Assembly: GCF_020921035.1 (NCBI RefSeq)
Contig: NC_063151.1
Coordinates: forward strand, 30,944,934-31,008,933
Source: Rhodamnia argentea
Lineage: Eukaryota; Streptophyta; Magnoliopsida; Myrtales; Myrtaceae
Direction: 5' to 3'
DNA length: 64,000 nucleotides
Part shown: positions 10,501-21,764 of the stretch, one piece after another
How positions within the stretch are numbered: position 1 is the first letter of the stretch
Layout of the letters: every line of letters begins with the position of its first letter
Notes under the pieces: generated by a model
Seen by the model: only the letters and a program-made list of their open reading frames with translations
Told to the model about the DNA's origin: nothing
The model's database searches: none
Position numbers and translations under genes: made by a program

Positions 10501-12800
10501 ACTCTCTTTGCTGACTTAAGCTGCATCATCTGGATTTCTTGATTCTAAAATGATACACAAACCATTGTGAAGTTGTTTGGTTTGCAGGGCCAAATACTTG
10601 GGAAATTGTACAGTTTTGTATGGAAATACTACATTTTTCCCTTAAACTTTGTCTTCTGCTTTCATAGATTTATTTGAGTTATATTATTTCATTACTTAAC
10701 TCTCTTCTCTCTTGCTGTTATAGTTGTTCAATCATTTATGAGTCTGATTCACTTTTAGTGGTTGTCAATTTGCATTCCTCATTGTACACAATTGTTGGCA
10801 CCTCATCATATTCATTATTGTCTTCAAGGGACATCAAATGTGCAAACATTTTGGTCGATGCAAGCGGAATGGTGAAACTTGCAGATTTTGGATTGGCAAA
10901 GGTAATTTTCACTTTTTTTTTTTTTTTTGGTTCCTCGGTTCAATAGATGTCAAGTCTGCTAACGCTACTAGCTAATCGTTTTTCTTCTCCCACCTCAGGC
11001 AACCAAATTAAATGATGTCAAATCTTGCAAGGGCACTGCATTCTGGATGGCACCGGAGGTTGTCCTTCGTCCTTTCTTTTTCTGGTCATTTTCTTTTGCT
11101 GCAACTTTGAGTTTTTGAGTTGGTGTCAGATTAGATTATTTTATGCAAATTATGGTTGGTTAGGATTGACGTGATCATCATATTCCAGTGGATCAGAAGA
11201 TATATAGGACAAACCAGGTGTAGAGCTGGATGAAAAGTTCAATAGTGAACCAAGGGCCGGACATGTCTAGGCAGGAGATTTCCTATTTGGGCATATATTA
11301 AAATTCCTTTTCTGGTCTCAGCTGCCAACTTGGCAGCACTCCATAGAATATCCTGCCCAGTCCCTTATATGTCAACCAAGTGCAGTTTTGAAGTCTCATT
11401 GATCTGCTGGTATTTTTCTTTGAAAAACATTAAGGTGTAGGTTATCAGGTTATTGAGTTCCTGATATTCCTTGAAGATATGGAAATGCCTTAACACCCAA
11501 GAATATGTGAAAAGTGGATGTCCCCTGCAGCTCAAATTGTTGCATCCGAAGAAAGGAATAAAGATTGGGTGGATTTTCATTCTTGCCAATTTTCAGACCA
11601 ACACGGGGGTTACTATGAGCGAAAATCTTATTGAAGCGTGATATGTTATATCATGGTGTTGGAGCTGTTGAAAAGACCTCAATATTTTCTGAATTATAGC
11701 TCCTGTGTCTTATCTGTTAAGCTGGATGGAGACTTGTCCGTCTTTCAAAACTGACTAGTGGGGGAAGGAAGAGGGGGGTGGTTGAGCAACATGGGCTGTG
11801 TTTTTTACAAGTTATATCGGATGATGTTGATCCAATTGTCTGGAGTTCGTGGCAGATTTTCAAGCTGCATCTATTTGTTGCTATTATCGTTGTGGTTTTC
11901 GTTGTTCCCCTTCCGCTTTTTTCTTCTTCTATTATTATTACTGCTGCTGCTACTTTCTTTCTTTGATTGTGCTGTATTTTCCACTAACAGATACTTTTAA
12001 ACTTCAAATTAGTCAAACGCTTCATATGGCGTCATTGTTTGTCTCTTTTTGGACATTATGTAATCCAATCGAGAAGTTTCCTACTCATCTGATACACATC
12101 ATTGAAATGATTGTATTGCAAACTTTGGCTAATTCAGGTTGTAAAGGCCAAAAACCATGGCTATGGGCTTCCGGCTGATATATGGAGCCTTGGGTGCACT
12201 GTCTTAGAGATGCTGACTGGTCTGGTCCCATATTCTCCTTTGGAATGGGTATGTTCCTCCAACACTTCTAGCCAGTATATCTCTTCCGATCGTCTTGTTC
12301 CAAGAAAAGAAAAATCTTTCCAACCATTTCTCTCTGATGAGGCAGCTTCTCTACTTGGACAATGAGGGTTTTCCTTTTAATAACAGCTTTTCGATAATGC
12401 GGAATCATACAATACCTTCTCTGCATTGCTTTTGCTTTGTACTGTACTCTCTTTACTTTTTTCAGTAGAAAATGGAAATCGTTATGTGCTCAAACCTGTT
12501 ATCTCTTAAACTGAACTTACGTTTATCCTGTAGTAAGCAAAAGATTATTTCTGACTGTTTAACTGTTGTCCCAATCAGATGCAAGCGTTGTTTCGTATCG
12601 GAAGGGGTGAGCCACCACCACTACCAGATTCTTTATCCAGAGATGCTAGTGATTTTATATTGGAATGTTTACAAGTTAATCCCAATGACCGTCCCACTGC
12701 CGCACAGCTCTTGGATCATCCATTTGTGAAGAGGCCGGTTCCCACATTATCGGGCTCGGCATCTCCTTATCACCATCTCGGTAGACGAGTAACTACATAA
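7587..12800 (+). CDS. MEKK1: MEKK1-like MAP kinase kinase kinase, eight exons
   Basis: Exons are 7587-8587, 9352-9436, 9555-9617, 9705-9862, 10829-10901, 10999-11058, 12138-12248 and 12579-12800, giving 590 residues. All introns are GT-AG and the reading phase closes across every junction. The N-terminal half matches plant MEKK1 as I know it: LERRNAAKHYDYEAS, a TRSLDLFEQTSFR segment, and LRPP-type GVRPPMLKPPPS before the kinase. The kinase domain has the Gly loop GRGSFGSV near residue 321, the ATP-binding Lys in FIAIKEVSLLDQG near 342, HRD at 435-437 with DIKCAN, DFG at 455-457 and APE at 478-480. The activation segment reads GTAFWMAPE, where GTPFWMAPE is usual. The C terminus contains PTAAQLLDHPFVKRP. 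MEKK1-type kinases phosphorylate MKKs in stress and immune MAPK cascades. Met7587 was chosen because it precedes the conserved region; an in-frame ATG at 7554 would add 11 residues. Confidence 0.95.
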
Positions 12801-13770
12801 ACTATACCGAATTCATCTTTGCTTATCCATAGCCGTCAATTTCTCACGGCCTTGCTGCGGATCTAGCTGTAGACCTGTCACTTATATGGAGAGCATGCGA
12901 TTGGTCTTTGTGATTAGGTTTAGGAATTCATGCCTTGCAAATATGTTCAGTTGGATGCCTAGGGTACATTTAACTTATTTTTGGCCTTTTGCTTTTCTCT
13001 CAATTTCTTTTTTCACCGGTGAATCTGAAGATTGCAAGGGACAGACGTTTCTGTTGTTGTTGTGGTGAGAAAATTATGAGGGGAGACAAATGTATATATA
13101 TCTTTCATGAAATGCGTGTGTATTTAAATTTGAGTGAAGTCAAGGTCTCTGATTCAGGGGTTGATGTTGGCAAGGAAAGGAGGTCTCAGTTTGGTCGATG
13201 TATTTCACTGGTTCAATTATTGGAGCAATTATGCCTTAAACAGTATAGGGTGAACAGAAGTTGATCTTAACATCATATTCCTCCACTGTCTTGTTATTCC
13301 TCCTAGGGTCATGGTCAGACGGAACACTGTATTTTCTCTCTTGCACCTAGAATCCCTGGAATCTCATCGACTCGTCTCATCATTGACCTAACTGGAGGGC
13401 CAACAGAAGTCCGCGGGGAAAGAGGAAAACCTTGTCCTGCACGAAGGGCGACGGGGCCTACTGGAAAGAAAAACACAACCCTGGGCCTCTTAGCCAAATT
13501 GTCGTATCGTGATCTATTCCCTGAGCCATGCTGTTATGATGCATCGTTTGTCCGAAATGGAAAGTATCAGGGGTAACTTATGCCTTGTGAGCAGTGGATG
13601 CACATGAAAAAAGAGAGCAGATTTTGGAAAAAAAAATTGGCCTGAAGATTTTTATGTGTTGACCAATCGATATGTGAGGAGACAGCTAGACTAGTTTAAG
13701 ATAATCCTTTCCATTTTGATGTGTTGACACTGGATTTGTATAAGCACCTTACATCACATCCCTTAAGAGA
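12801..13770. other. MEKK1 3' flank and spacer
   Basis: The first few hundred bases probably contain the MEKK1 3' UTR. Short ORFs here are interrupted and not recognisable. I see no other feature. Confidence 0.5.
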
Positions 13771-14080
13771 ATTACCAAAAAAGTCATGGACTTATTGTAG
13801 TTGTGTCAATTTGGTTTATTTGATCAATTTTGGTTGGAAATTGCTAACGTGGCCCGATCGGCTGAAGGGAGAACGAAGGTTAAAAATAAAATAAAATAAT
13901 ATTATTGAAAATTGTCTACATCAGCGTCGGCCGCGCCATATCAGTAATTTTCAATCAAAAGTATACAGATAGACTGAATTGGCATAAATGTAAATAGTTT
14001 AGAGCTTAATTGGCAAAAAAAAATTTTTTAAAGTTTAATTGACATAATTACAACAGGTGTAGAATTTTTTTGCTAATTTT
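13771..14080. mobile_element. MITE of the ATTACCAAAAAAGTC family (family A)
   Basis: The left end reads ATTACCAAAAAAGTCATGG, followed by a TTGTGTCAATTTGG phrase. The right end contains GACATAATTACAACAGG and TTTTTTTGCTAATTTT, an imperfect inverted copy of the left. The centre carries a short GC-rich stretch (GCGTCGGCCGCGCC). The same end sequence recurs at 20331, 34055, 48929, 56268 and as fragments near 19000, 19740 and 22670. There is no coding capacity. I see no clear target duplication in this copy. Confidence 0.65.
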
Positions 14081-15004
14081 CCCCATGTCCCTCTTTAGCT
14101 AAGGTATATATGCATTTACGAAATCAGGCAGGACACTGCCTTTGACTAATCGAAGCTTTAGCAATATCTATATTGTTAATTAGAAGAAACTCTCTCCTAG
14201 TATTTTTAAGCAATCATGTCTTCAACCGAGACATATATTTAGTGCTAGTTAAATCGAGGATACGTTGCTAGCAAGCTCATTAACTAGCACTGTGCAGAGT
14301 ACAGGCCAGCAATGCACAAGCCGAAACTTCAATGACTCACTCCAAACGCGGGTCTTTGCTATACAAGCCTATCCGGCAATAGACATCCTAAAATGACGTG
14401 AAGTTTACATTCCCTACCACCATCCTCCCAAATTAAGATAATTTTTTTTTTCCCTTTCATCTCTGGGAATACCCTCGAATTTAACGTCCCAAAATTCAGA
14501 TAAAGTAGTTTACTAAGCAATTGTGTCTTCAACCAAGACATTTATTTTTTTTCCTTTGTATTTGTTCTTCTGCTCCATGATGAGAATATAGTGTTGACCC
14601 GGTATATGTTAGTTGGCAAAATGCACGCTGATCAATTGCCGATTTTGAAGAAATGAGCCTCTGAGAATTTCATGGGCCTGTGACTAACGAGGATGAACAG
14701 GCAACAAATTAAGGAAATGACTAATCAACATGCACGAACGGTTCTGATCCCAGTTTTACAGCGAATTTTCTTTTTTCACATAAATCAGGAAACGTAGACA
14801 CAAAAAAGTCCTAAACCTATGAAACTCGTTAGATCTAGATCGAATAAAGAGCTCCCGGCCATAACGGTAGAGTTTAGCATTGAGAATTTTCGATTAGATT
14901 CATCCCTCACAACTCGTGCGTACCTCTTATCATGGTAATCCTTTCGTGCACCTCCATCCGCATGATAACTTTCGGAGCATACGACTGAATTTTCTCTGTT
15001 GAGA
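14081..15004. other. AT-rich spacer, no gene seen
   Basis: No recognisable coding region. Short phrases such as AAGCAATCATGTCTTCAACC-like text recur (near 14207 and 14515), indicating a small internal duplication. Confidence 0.5.
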
Positions 15005-15021
15005 CAAAGTTGATAGAATAT

Positions 15022-15354
15022 TTAAATATTGAACCACGCCTCGTTTCGGCTCTTCCATGGCGACTCTTCCAAAGGTGGCAGCGGCATGAAGTCGTCACCG
15101 TCTTCTTGCCTGAGCTCTTGCATCTCTAGATCGATGTTGAGCAAGAAATCCTCGGAAGCTCGCTGCTTGTGCAGTAACTGATCGATCAGCTTCGACGGCA
15201 GGTCTTCCAAGCACTTCTTGCCGCTTCGCCGGAAATCGAACCCGTCGTTATTACTAGCTTTGGACTCGGTATTGTTGTCGTTATTGCAGTTAACATCTTC
15301 GCCTTCCCAAAAGTCATAGCTTGAACCCCTCCAAATCTTGCCCTTTCCTCCATT
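15022..15354 (-). CDS. Unrecognised coding-like segment in the left arm
   Basis: This is an open minus-strand frame ending TGA/TAA-side with ...SPWKSRNEAWFNI. Its features are YDFWEGED, an Asn-rich stretch, FDFRRSGKKCLEDLPSK, a Leu-rich helical segment (LIDQLLHKQ) and an acidic EDGDDF followed by PLPPLEE. I do not recognise the family. The homologous right arm (plus strand) keeps the DFLLDIDLE-like pattern but has at least two in-frame stops, including one directly after FDFR. This suggests the segment was once protein coding. It may be a single exon of a broken gene or a downstream exon of the small minus-strand gene at 15812-16367; the sequence does not decide between these. The first ATG in frame is at about 15354. 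Confidence 0.35.
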   Translation of the reverse strand, partial: NGGKGKIWRGSSYDFWEGEDVNCNNDNNTESKASNNDGFDFRRSGKKCLEDLPSKLIDQLLHKQRASEDFLLNIDLEMQELRQEDGDDFMPLPPLEESPWKSRNEAWFNI

Positions 15355-15383
15355 CATCCAAATCTTGCCTCCGTTCAAACTAT

Positions 15384-15700
15384 GACTTTTGGAAAGACAA
15401 AGGTGTTACCGGCCATAACGCGAACAATGATGTTACCAGCAATAACGCGAACAATACCGAGTCCAAAGCTAGTAGCAGAGATGAGTTCGATTTCCGGTGA
15501 AGCGGCGAGAAGTGCTTGAAGTATCAGTAGTCGAAGGTGATCAGTCAGTTCCTGCACAAGCAGTGGGCTTTCGGGGATTTCTCGCTCGACATCGATTTGG
15601 AGGTGCAAGAACTCAAGCAAGACGATGGCAACGACTTCACGCTGTTGCCGCCTTTGGAAGAGTCGACATTGAAGAGCCGGAACGAGGCCTGATTTAATAT
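15384..15700 (+). pseudogene. Broken inverted copy of the 15022-15354 segment
   Basis: Read on the plus strand from the YDFW-equivalent codons, the frame matches the left arm (EFDFR, LHKQ, EVQELKQDDGNDF, LPPLEES, KSRNEA). It is interrupted by a TGA immediately after the FDFR equivalent and further stops soon after. Nonsynonymous changes are scattered along its length, as expected of a decayed copy. Confidence 0.6.
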
Positions 15701-15811
15701 TCAAGTATTCTATCAAAAATAGCACAAAAAACACTGTCACCACAAAATAATGCAAGTTGATTAAAGAAGTACATAAACTCGTTGCAAAGAGTAATTATGA
15801 AAAGATTCTAT

Positions 15812-16367
15812 TCAAGAATTCCTTACGTAAAAGGGCGTTTTACTTCTCTGCTTGATGCACTCAGGACTGGCCGATCTTTCTTCTTCTTCTTCGTCAGACC
15901 CAAGGCGCTCGTATCTCCGAGTCTTGCTCCGTCGCTGGAGAATCCGATCGAGACATACTCGGAAATTCTTTGGCCCGGCTTGGGCTGACCATCTACTCTT
16001 CTGCATTCAAAAAGCAGAGCATTTCGCTCTCTAATGTCACCCATGCACGCACGTTAATTCACCTATCATATGACCAGACCGATGAGAAGATTAGCCCGTA
16101 CTTAATTCGGCAAAAATATCCGAGTACCTTTCGCTCGGTCTGCAGTGCTGCCGGCGGAGACCCACCTCCGGTTCTCATTTCCCTTGCATAGGCGAGGAGC
16201 TGAGCGCGACGATCGTAACCGCCTGTCCTCGGAATTCGAGGGTTTCTGGGGGATGAGTTTGGCTTGATTTTGATGGTGGGATGATTAGGTTTACGAGAGG
16301 AACACGATGATGGCGATTCGACATAGACTGAGATGATGACTGGATCGGTGTTCGCCGATCTCTTCAT
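15812..16367 (-). CDS. Small uncharacterised protein with RRAQLLAYAREMR motif, two exons
   Basis: Exons (minus strand) are 16367-16128 and 16000-15812, giving 142 residues. The donor is AAG|GTACTC, the acceptor is GAATGCAG|AAG, and the phase is 0. The N-terminal half is Ser/Pro-rich and basic (SSCSSRKPNHPTIKIKPNSSPRNPR). It is followed by YDRRAQLLAYAREMR, which I associate only loosely with small plant proteins of unknown function. The second exon encodes a basic stretch (LQRRSKTRRYERL), then an acidic run of five Glu. No signal peptide or membrane segment is evident. A nuclear location would fit the basic composition, but that is inference. A strong donor-like GTAAGG lies 15 bases before the stop, so a longer spliced form is possible. 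The gene lies immediately upstream, in its own direction, of the long inverted repeat. Confidence 0.6.
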
Positions 16368-18989
16368 GGATGGATTGTGAGATATGGTTGAGGATCAACC
16401 GAGCAACTTGGCGATTGATAGAACTAGGGTTGTTATAATACGAGCAAATCTCTTGGATTAGCTAAGTTGTTGAGATAACTTTGGGCTTTATGCTTCGGAC
16501 TACGTCAGCCCTCGTGTTAAAATTTTCGTCGGCTTTACGTCGGGTTTGACCTCCGACGGAGCTCCTCTTACTGCCCTTGTCGACCAGCATCCGATGTTCG
16601 AACGTTCTGCTCGACTAATCTCCATGAATGGATGGAAATTGGATTCGAATCAAACGGTTGCTCGTTCCACTAACCTTTTACGGGGTCGATATAGCTGTCG
16701 TAATCGTTATCGTGGGATCTAATTTCTGTTCCTTATTCCTGAATTTAGTTTCAGGTTCAATCCAATTTGACATTAAGTCTTGGACCAACTGTGAATTGCC
16801 CTTCCATGCATGTACGGTAATATCATCTCAGGAAATGATTATGTGACGTTCTCTAATTCATTATAAGATTAACAGTTAATTTTGGGCCACGAAAAAAGTA
16901 AAGAATAAATAATTACAAGAGAATTGATTATGCAATCGTCTTTGGGTAACCGTAAGACTATCAGTCCATTCTAAACCATACAAAGTTAAATAACAACTAA
17001 TTAAAAATTATTGTGAGGTCAATTTTTTTAAGAATTTATGATTCACAACATGCTTTATTCTCACAGTCACCCAAAACTGTTATGTTAGCAAATCCCTAAT
17101 TAGAAATTGTTGTGGGGTCCAATCTTTCAAGAATTTATGTCACACAGTATGTTGTTACTCTCATGATCACTTGAAGATTACTATGCTAGTAAAACCTATC
17201 ATTTTTTAAGGTTCTCCTTCATGTTTTCCTTGGCAGTCATAGGCGTGGACCTAGTCATATTGGTCTATCAAAATCAAATATTGTCTACACTTAATTGAAT
17301 GGATTTCAGCCCTTTAGATAATTTGTGTAGTTGAAAAATGAATTTTCTTTTTGTCGAAATAATAACATTGAAGGAGGATGATTTTTTTTTTTTTTGTTGG
17401 GTTTGGTTCTATTCTATCCTATCATACAACCCACATTGTGTGCATTATGTACAGTGTGTAGATTGCGAAATCCTGCTCCCTCTTCATGCGTCTCACCCCA
17501 CTTCCCCCCCTCCTCTCAAAGGTGGAAATTCGAACTCTCCACCTCCCTCTTCCCAAATGAAAAGAGTGGCTACCGGAATAATCCCCCAGTAGTTAAGGAT
17601 AATGAAATAGATAGTATCTTTTTGTCCCCTAGTAATTGGGACTTACTGGACAACTAACCTCTTAGTCTTATTTTTGCCATGATCCGCAACAACTTCCCAA
17701 ACCATGATGCACTTTTCACCTAATCCATCATCTATACCTTCCCTGATCCAAAAACAATGTAGTGGGAGGAGTTATGGTGCAGTTAGGCACCGACAATGCA
17801 GTGGAAAATGAACAGGTAATAAGAAAAGAATTGAACAAAATATAATAAAAAAAATGTAAAAATCGTCCACTGCAGCGCTAATGGCCCGTCCGAAACGGCG
17901 GTATCGTCCCGAGAAAGAAGGATTGAGAATAAAGAAGAGAAAGGTCGTTCTTGGGTTTACATTCTTGGGCTTGGACCCATTAAGAACAACTTAAACTCAG
18001 CCCACGTTTGAATTGGGGGGTGTTATAGTGAGTTGGGAAAGGTTTTTAGGTATTAAAAGTTGATGAACCTCTGTCACTTGTACATACAATATCTTCGTTT
18101 TCTGAGGTAGATGCAATACAAATGATGAATTATGAAGAAGGATAACTTATAGATGACTTAAAGTTAGGGTAAGTGACCGATTATTCCAAAAGTTTAAACT
18201 TTTCGAGGAGCAAACCCACATATTGTAGTGAGTCGCATCCATATAGATTGCTTTCCTAATCTCAATTAGGCCCTTGATTAGTGGGTTTAAAATTTGGTGT
18301 GCTATTTTCATTAAGTTTATATGGTGATAACGTATATTTCTACTCTACGAATAGAAAAATGAGAGAAATATAACCTAATAGAACATTTAGGAGAACATCA
18401 CCCTAAATTACAATTCTTATTATGAACCTCGAGTACACTTATTGTGAAGAATGAATGAGAGAGGTGAATAGCATGTATAATCTGAGGCGATTCCAGCTCA
18501 TACGTCTGGCATGTATGTGAAAAAGAAAGATACGCACGTTTCGTTTGTTTCGCAGAAAATGAATAATTTGAAGAGTTCTAATTAGTCTTCATTGGCTAGT
18601 GATTTTAATCGATATAAGCAATCGCTTTTTTAAAAAAAATAATTTTGCATCATATACTTTTTGCAAAACAACGGTCAGAATGCAATTTTAGTGTGAAAAA
18701 CTAAGAGGAGGTTGCAACTTTTTCCAATAGATGTTAACATCAAATCTGTAGCTTCTCTCCGTTTAGCTATTCAGAAAATCTTACTTCTTCGTAAATCTTA
18801 CAGCCAAATATATATATTATTGATTTGAGCATGTCTTTTCTTTTCAGTTCATGATTTAATAATTGGATTCTTATGTGAATTCTATAATGTTTTGTTGCTC
18901 GATTTTCTTCATATTCCTAGTATTGTCAACACATGGGAGCAACGCCATACTAAAGTAATGATAAGTGAACGACGTGTAGATTTATTGTA
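16368..18989. other. Gene-poor spacer
   Basis: I see no complete gene. About 16368-16480 is probably the leader or promoter of the minus-strand gene. Around 17460-17600 is a C-rich, TCC-rich stretch with short ORFs. Around 17760-18030 is moderately GC-rich sequence that could be old retroelement DNA but has no recognisable domain. Confidence 0.45.
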
Positions 18990-19870
18990 CGATGGTCAAT
19001 TTAGTTAATTTAGACCTAAATCCTTTGACGATTTGCTAATGTAATCCTTCCGGCCAACTTCGAATGAAAATCATTGGCATATATGCCGGCTGTCCTACGT
19101 GGCACGACCGTCACGTCGGCGATTTCTGAGCAAAAGTGGTCCGAAAGACTATATTGGCAAATGTTTAGGACAAAATTTTCTAAATAAAACAGTTTATGCT
19201 GAATTGACAGTCATATGATATGGTGAGGATTTGCTGAAAAATTATCCCATTCATATTAATAATAAAATGTTGTTCGGCTTCCAACGTCGCGTTCGGTCAT
19301 CACCGGTCGTCTTACGTGACACACTGATGTGAACAACTTGACTCGAAAAGGATGTCCTACGTGGATTGTCATGTTAGCATTTTTCAGTGGCAATTGGTAA
19401 GGATCATATTAGAATTTGGTGCACCACTTTAGAATTATATTGAAAATTGAAAAGTTTAATGGCATATGTGCGATACGTTCAGCACTTATTTGGTAAGTAT
19501 CGCTTCAAAGTCAAAAGACAAGAAGGTATTGAATAGGCTGGGGAGGGTTAATTGTCGTAGAAGTTGGAGATCTCGAGGCGATGTGTTTCCGGATGTAATT
19601 TCTCGTTTGCAAATGCTCCTGCATTAGTTTATTAGAAGAAAACCGACATGCTTACTCAGCAATAATATAAAAAAAAAAGATAAGAAAGTTTTCAAATCCA
19701 ACTTTAATTATTTGATCGGGAAAATTATCTAAAAAATTTTAAACCCATTATACGATAATTAATTCAGTCCTAAATCTATCAATTGTGCCAATTTAATTTT
19801 AAATGTTATGATAATTTGATAATACAGTCATAAATCTTTTAATTATACTAATTTAGGTCTGTATACATTT
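18990..19870. mobile_element. Fragments of family A MITEs
   Basis: Several pieces share the family A vocabulary: TTAGACCTAAATCC, CTACGTGGCACGACCG, GGATGTCCTACGTGG and AATTGTGCCAATTTAA. They appear in different orders, with no intact pair of ends. I read this as overlapping, decayed insertions. Confidence 0.45.
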
Positions 19871-20330
19871 ACAGAGTCTTGCACGAGAAGGAGATTGGTA
19901 ATTATAATCCCACGGCCCTTATATATGCAATCAAAATATGCCTTATTTACGTGCGGTTTCTCTCCGCCTATTATCTTAATCAATCGAACTTTTAGGTCAA
20001 TATTATACCGAGAGTTCGAGCTCGGGGGGAGGGGCTCGAGACATTTTCTTTTTCACAAAAATAGCAAATAGACATTTCGTTTTGAAATTCTTTTCTCTTA
20101 ATAGAAAACTTTTTGGAATTAGAGCAGAGGTGGCCACTTGTTCCATCAGTGACGTAGGTACTACGTCACAGACAATGGCGGAAAAAGGTGAAAGCAAACT
20201 GGATAAGGAACATCCTGATTCCGTGTTTAGGCTGATGCGACATCATCAATAAGTTAGTCGTGAATGTTTATTGTGTCTGTTTTTCAGCACGGATTATCCA
20301 CACGTTAACTATCGACACAGATGATTACAA

Positions 20331-20912
20331 GAAAAAGTATCCCAAAAAATCTATTGTATTGGTGCTAGCTCAATTATGAATCTTTTAACTATCTCAATTT
20401 AGTCGTAAACTTTTCGTATTTGTATCGGTTAAGTCCATCCGGTTAATTTTAGCAAAAAATCACCGACGTAGAAAGGCCAATACCGACGTGAATAATTAAT
20501 TAATTTATTTATTTTTTAATTTAATGGCCCCCCGGCGAGGGCCGCCTCATCCGCGGCGTCACTTGCGGCCATCGAGGCCCTCGCCTAGGGCCTTCGCGCC
20601 CCGCCGACTCTGGGCAAGGCGGACCTCGCCAGTGAGCCGCAACGGCTTACGAGCCCTCACCCATTGTCACCTTGCACAATGAAAGGAAAAAATTAAAAAA
20701 ATAATTAAAAATTTGATTTATGTAGTAAAAAAATCATTTAAAAATACTCACCTTAGTGTCAATCAAGCCACATAGGAATACGGACATTTACGTCAGCTAT
20801 TTTCGATCAAAATTAACTGGATGAACTTAATGGGTACAAATGCAAAAAGTTTAAGATTGACTTAGCATTAATGCAACAGATGTAGGATTTTTTTTTTTAT
20901 ATACTTTTTTCA
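20331..20912. mobile_element. Family A MITE with GC-rich core
   Basis: The left end is AAAGTATCCCAAAAAATCTA, followed by TTGTATTGGTGC. The right end, reversed, reads AAAAAAGTATAT followed by ATCCTACATCTGTTGCA, an imperfect inverted match. A GC-rich block occupies about 20525-20660 (GGCGAGGGCCGCCTC and similar). ATGATTA flanks both sides (20321-20327 and 20913-20919), a possible remnant of a 9-bp target duplication (7 of 9 bases agree). Confidence 0.6.
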
Positions 20913-21660
20913 ATGATTAGGTGATATACATGATATTAGCTCTTTCGATGGGCCGCAAGTTGGTATTCCCAAAGGCCAAGGGGCCAAAAATATCTCAATA
21001 CCGCGGCTCAAAAGGAAATGTGGCTTTTGCGGCATTTCTTTTGTGAAGAAATCGCGCCCCGTCCCATGTAGGACGGCAGAAGAAAAATGGACTAGGATTC
21101 CCATCTTTTCTTTTATAATTATACATTGCCGCCATATTTATTATAGTTAAAAAATAAATAAATAATAAAAAGACGGCTGGCAAGCCCTTTTCAGTTCAGT
21201 CACATCACCCCAATGTGGGGGGAGGCGAGGTGTGTGCCAGGAGTGGGTCGTTGAAATCTAATTTTGTTTCGATTGGCTCCCGCAATGCATGGACGAGATT
21301 CGACTCTCTCGACGAAACCCTTTAGCTCCTTGGCGTTGTAGCTAGGACACCATAGAATCCTTTGCGTGTGACCCGCCTTGTCCCTGGCCTACCATGGGAA
21401 GAAATGTCCATGCGCTCGTCTTGTTCTTTCGCTAATTAGGCGATGAAAGTAGCTTTTCCCCTTAACGGGGATTAGATGCATGTATCCATTTCCCGCGACG
21501 CGCCCACCCATTGGAATGGTTTTGTCGAGCAGAGAGGCCTTCATTTCTCTGCCATCGTACCGAGTGTCGGACCTGGATTTTGCCAGGTATGTGTCCCGCT
21601 ATGGCCAAATCGTACACACGGGGTCGCCTTTTTTTTTTCTGTCGTTTGCTGTAGAGTGTT
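20913..21660. other. Intergenic, no gene seen
   Basis: Mixed-composition DNA with only short unrelated ORFs. I see no repeat or RNA gene. Confidence 0.4.
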
Positions 21661-21764
21661 AGACATCGATGAAGTTTACTAAAGTTGGAATAAATCCCAA
21701 CAGACATCGATGAAGTTTACTAAAGTCATCGATGAAGTTTACTAAAGTTGGAATAAATCCCAAC
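21661..21764. repeat. Short tandem repeat, about 40-bp unit, 2.6 copies
   Basis: CATCGATGAAGTTTACTAAAG occurs three times. The copies at 21661-21701 and 21726-21764 continue with TTGGAATAAATCCCAAC, and the middle copy (21702-21725) lacks that tail. Copies are nearly identical, so the duplication looks recent. Confidence 0.9.

Larger units (their letters stand above)
15005..15720. repeat. Long inverted repeat with 46-base loop, derived from a coding segment
   Basis: The left arm is about 15005-15326 and the right arm about 15373-15720. At the loop edge, AAGTCATAGCTTGAAC pairs with GTTCAAACTATGACTT with one mismatch. The outer ends pair through TTGATAGAATA and TATTCTATCAA. The arms are clearly homologous but diverged. 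The right arm has an extra roughly 24-base internal duplication around AACGCGAACAAT. On the minus strand the left arm is an open frame (see the next entry). The right arm carries the same frame on the plus strand but broken by stops. Transcription through the locus would yield a foldback RNA. Confidence 0.85.
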
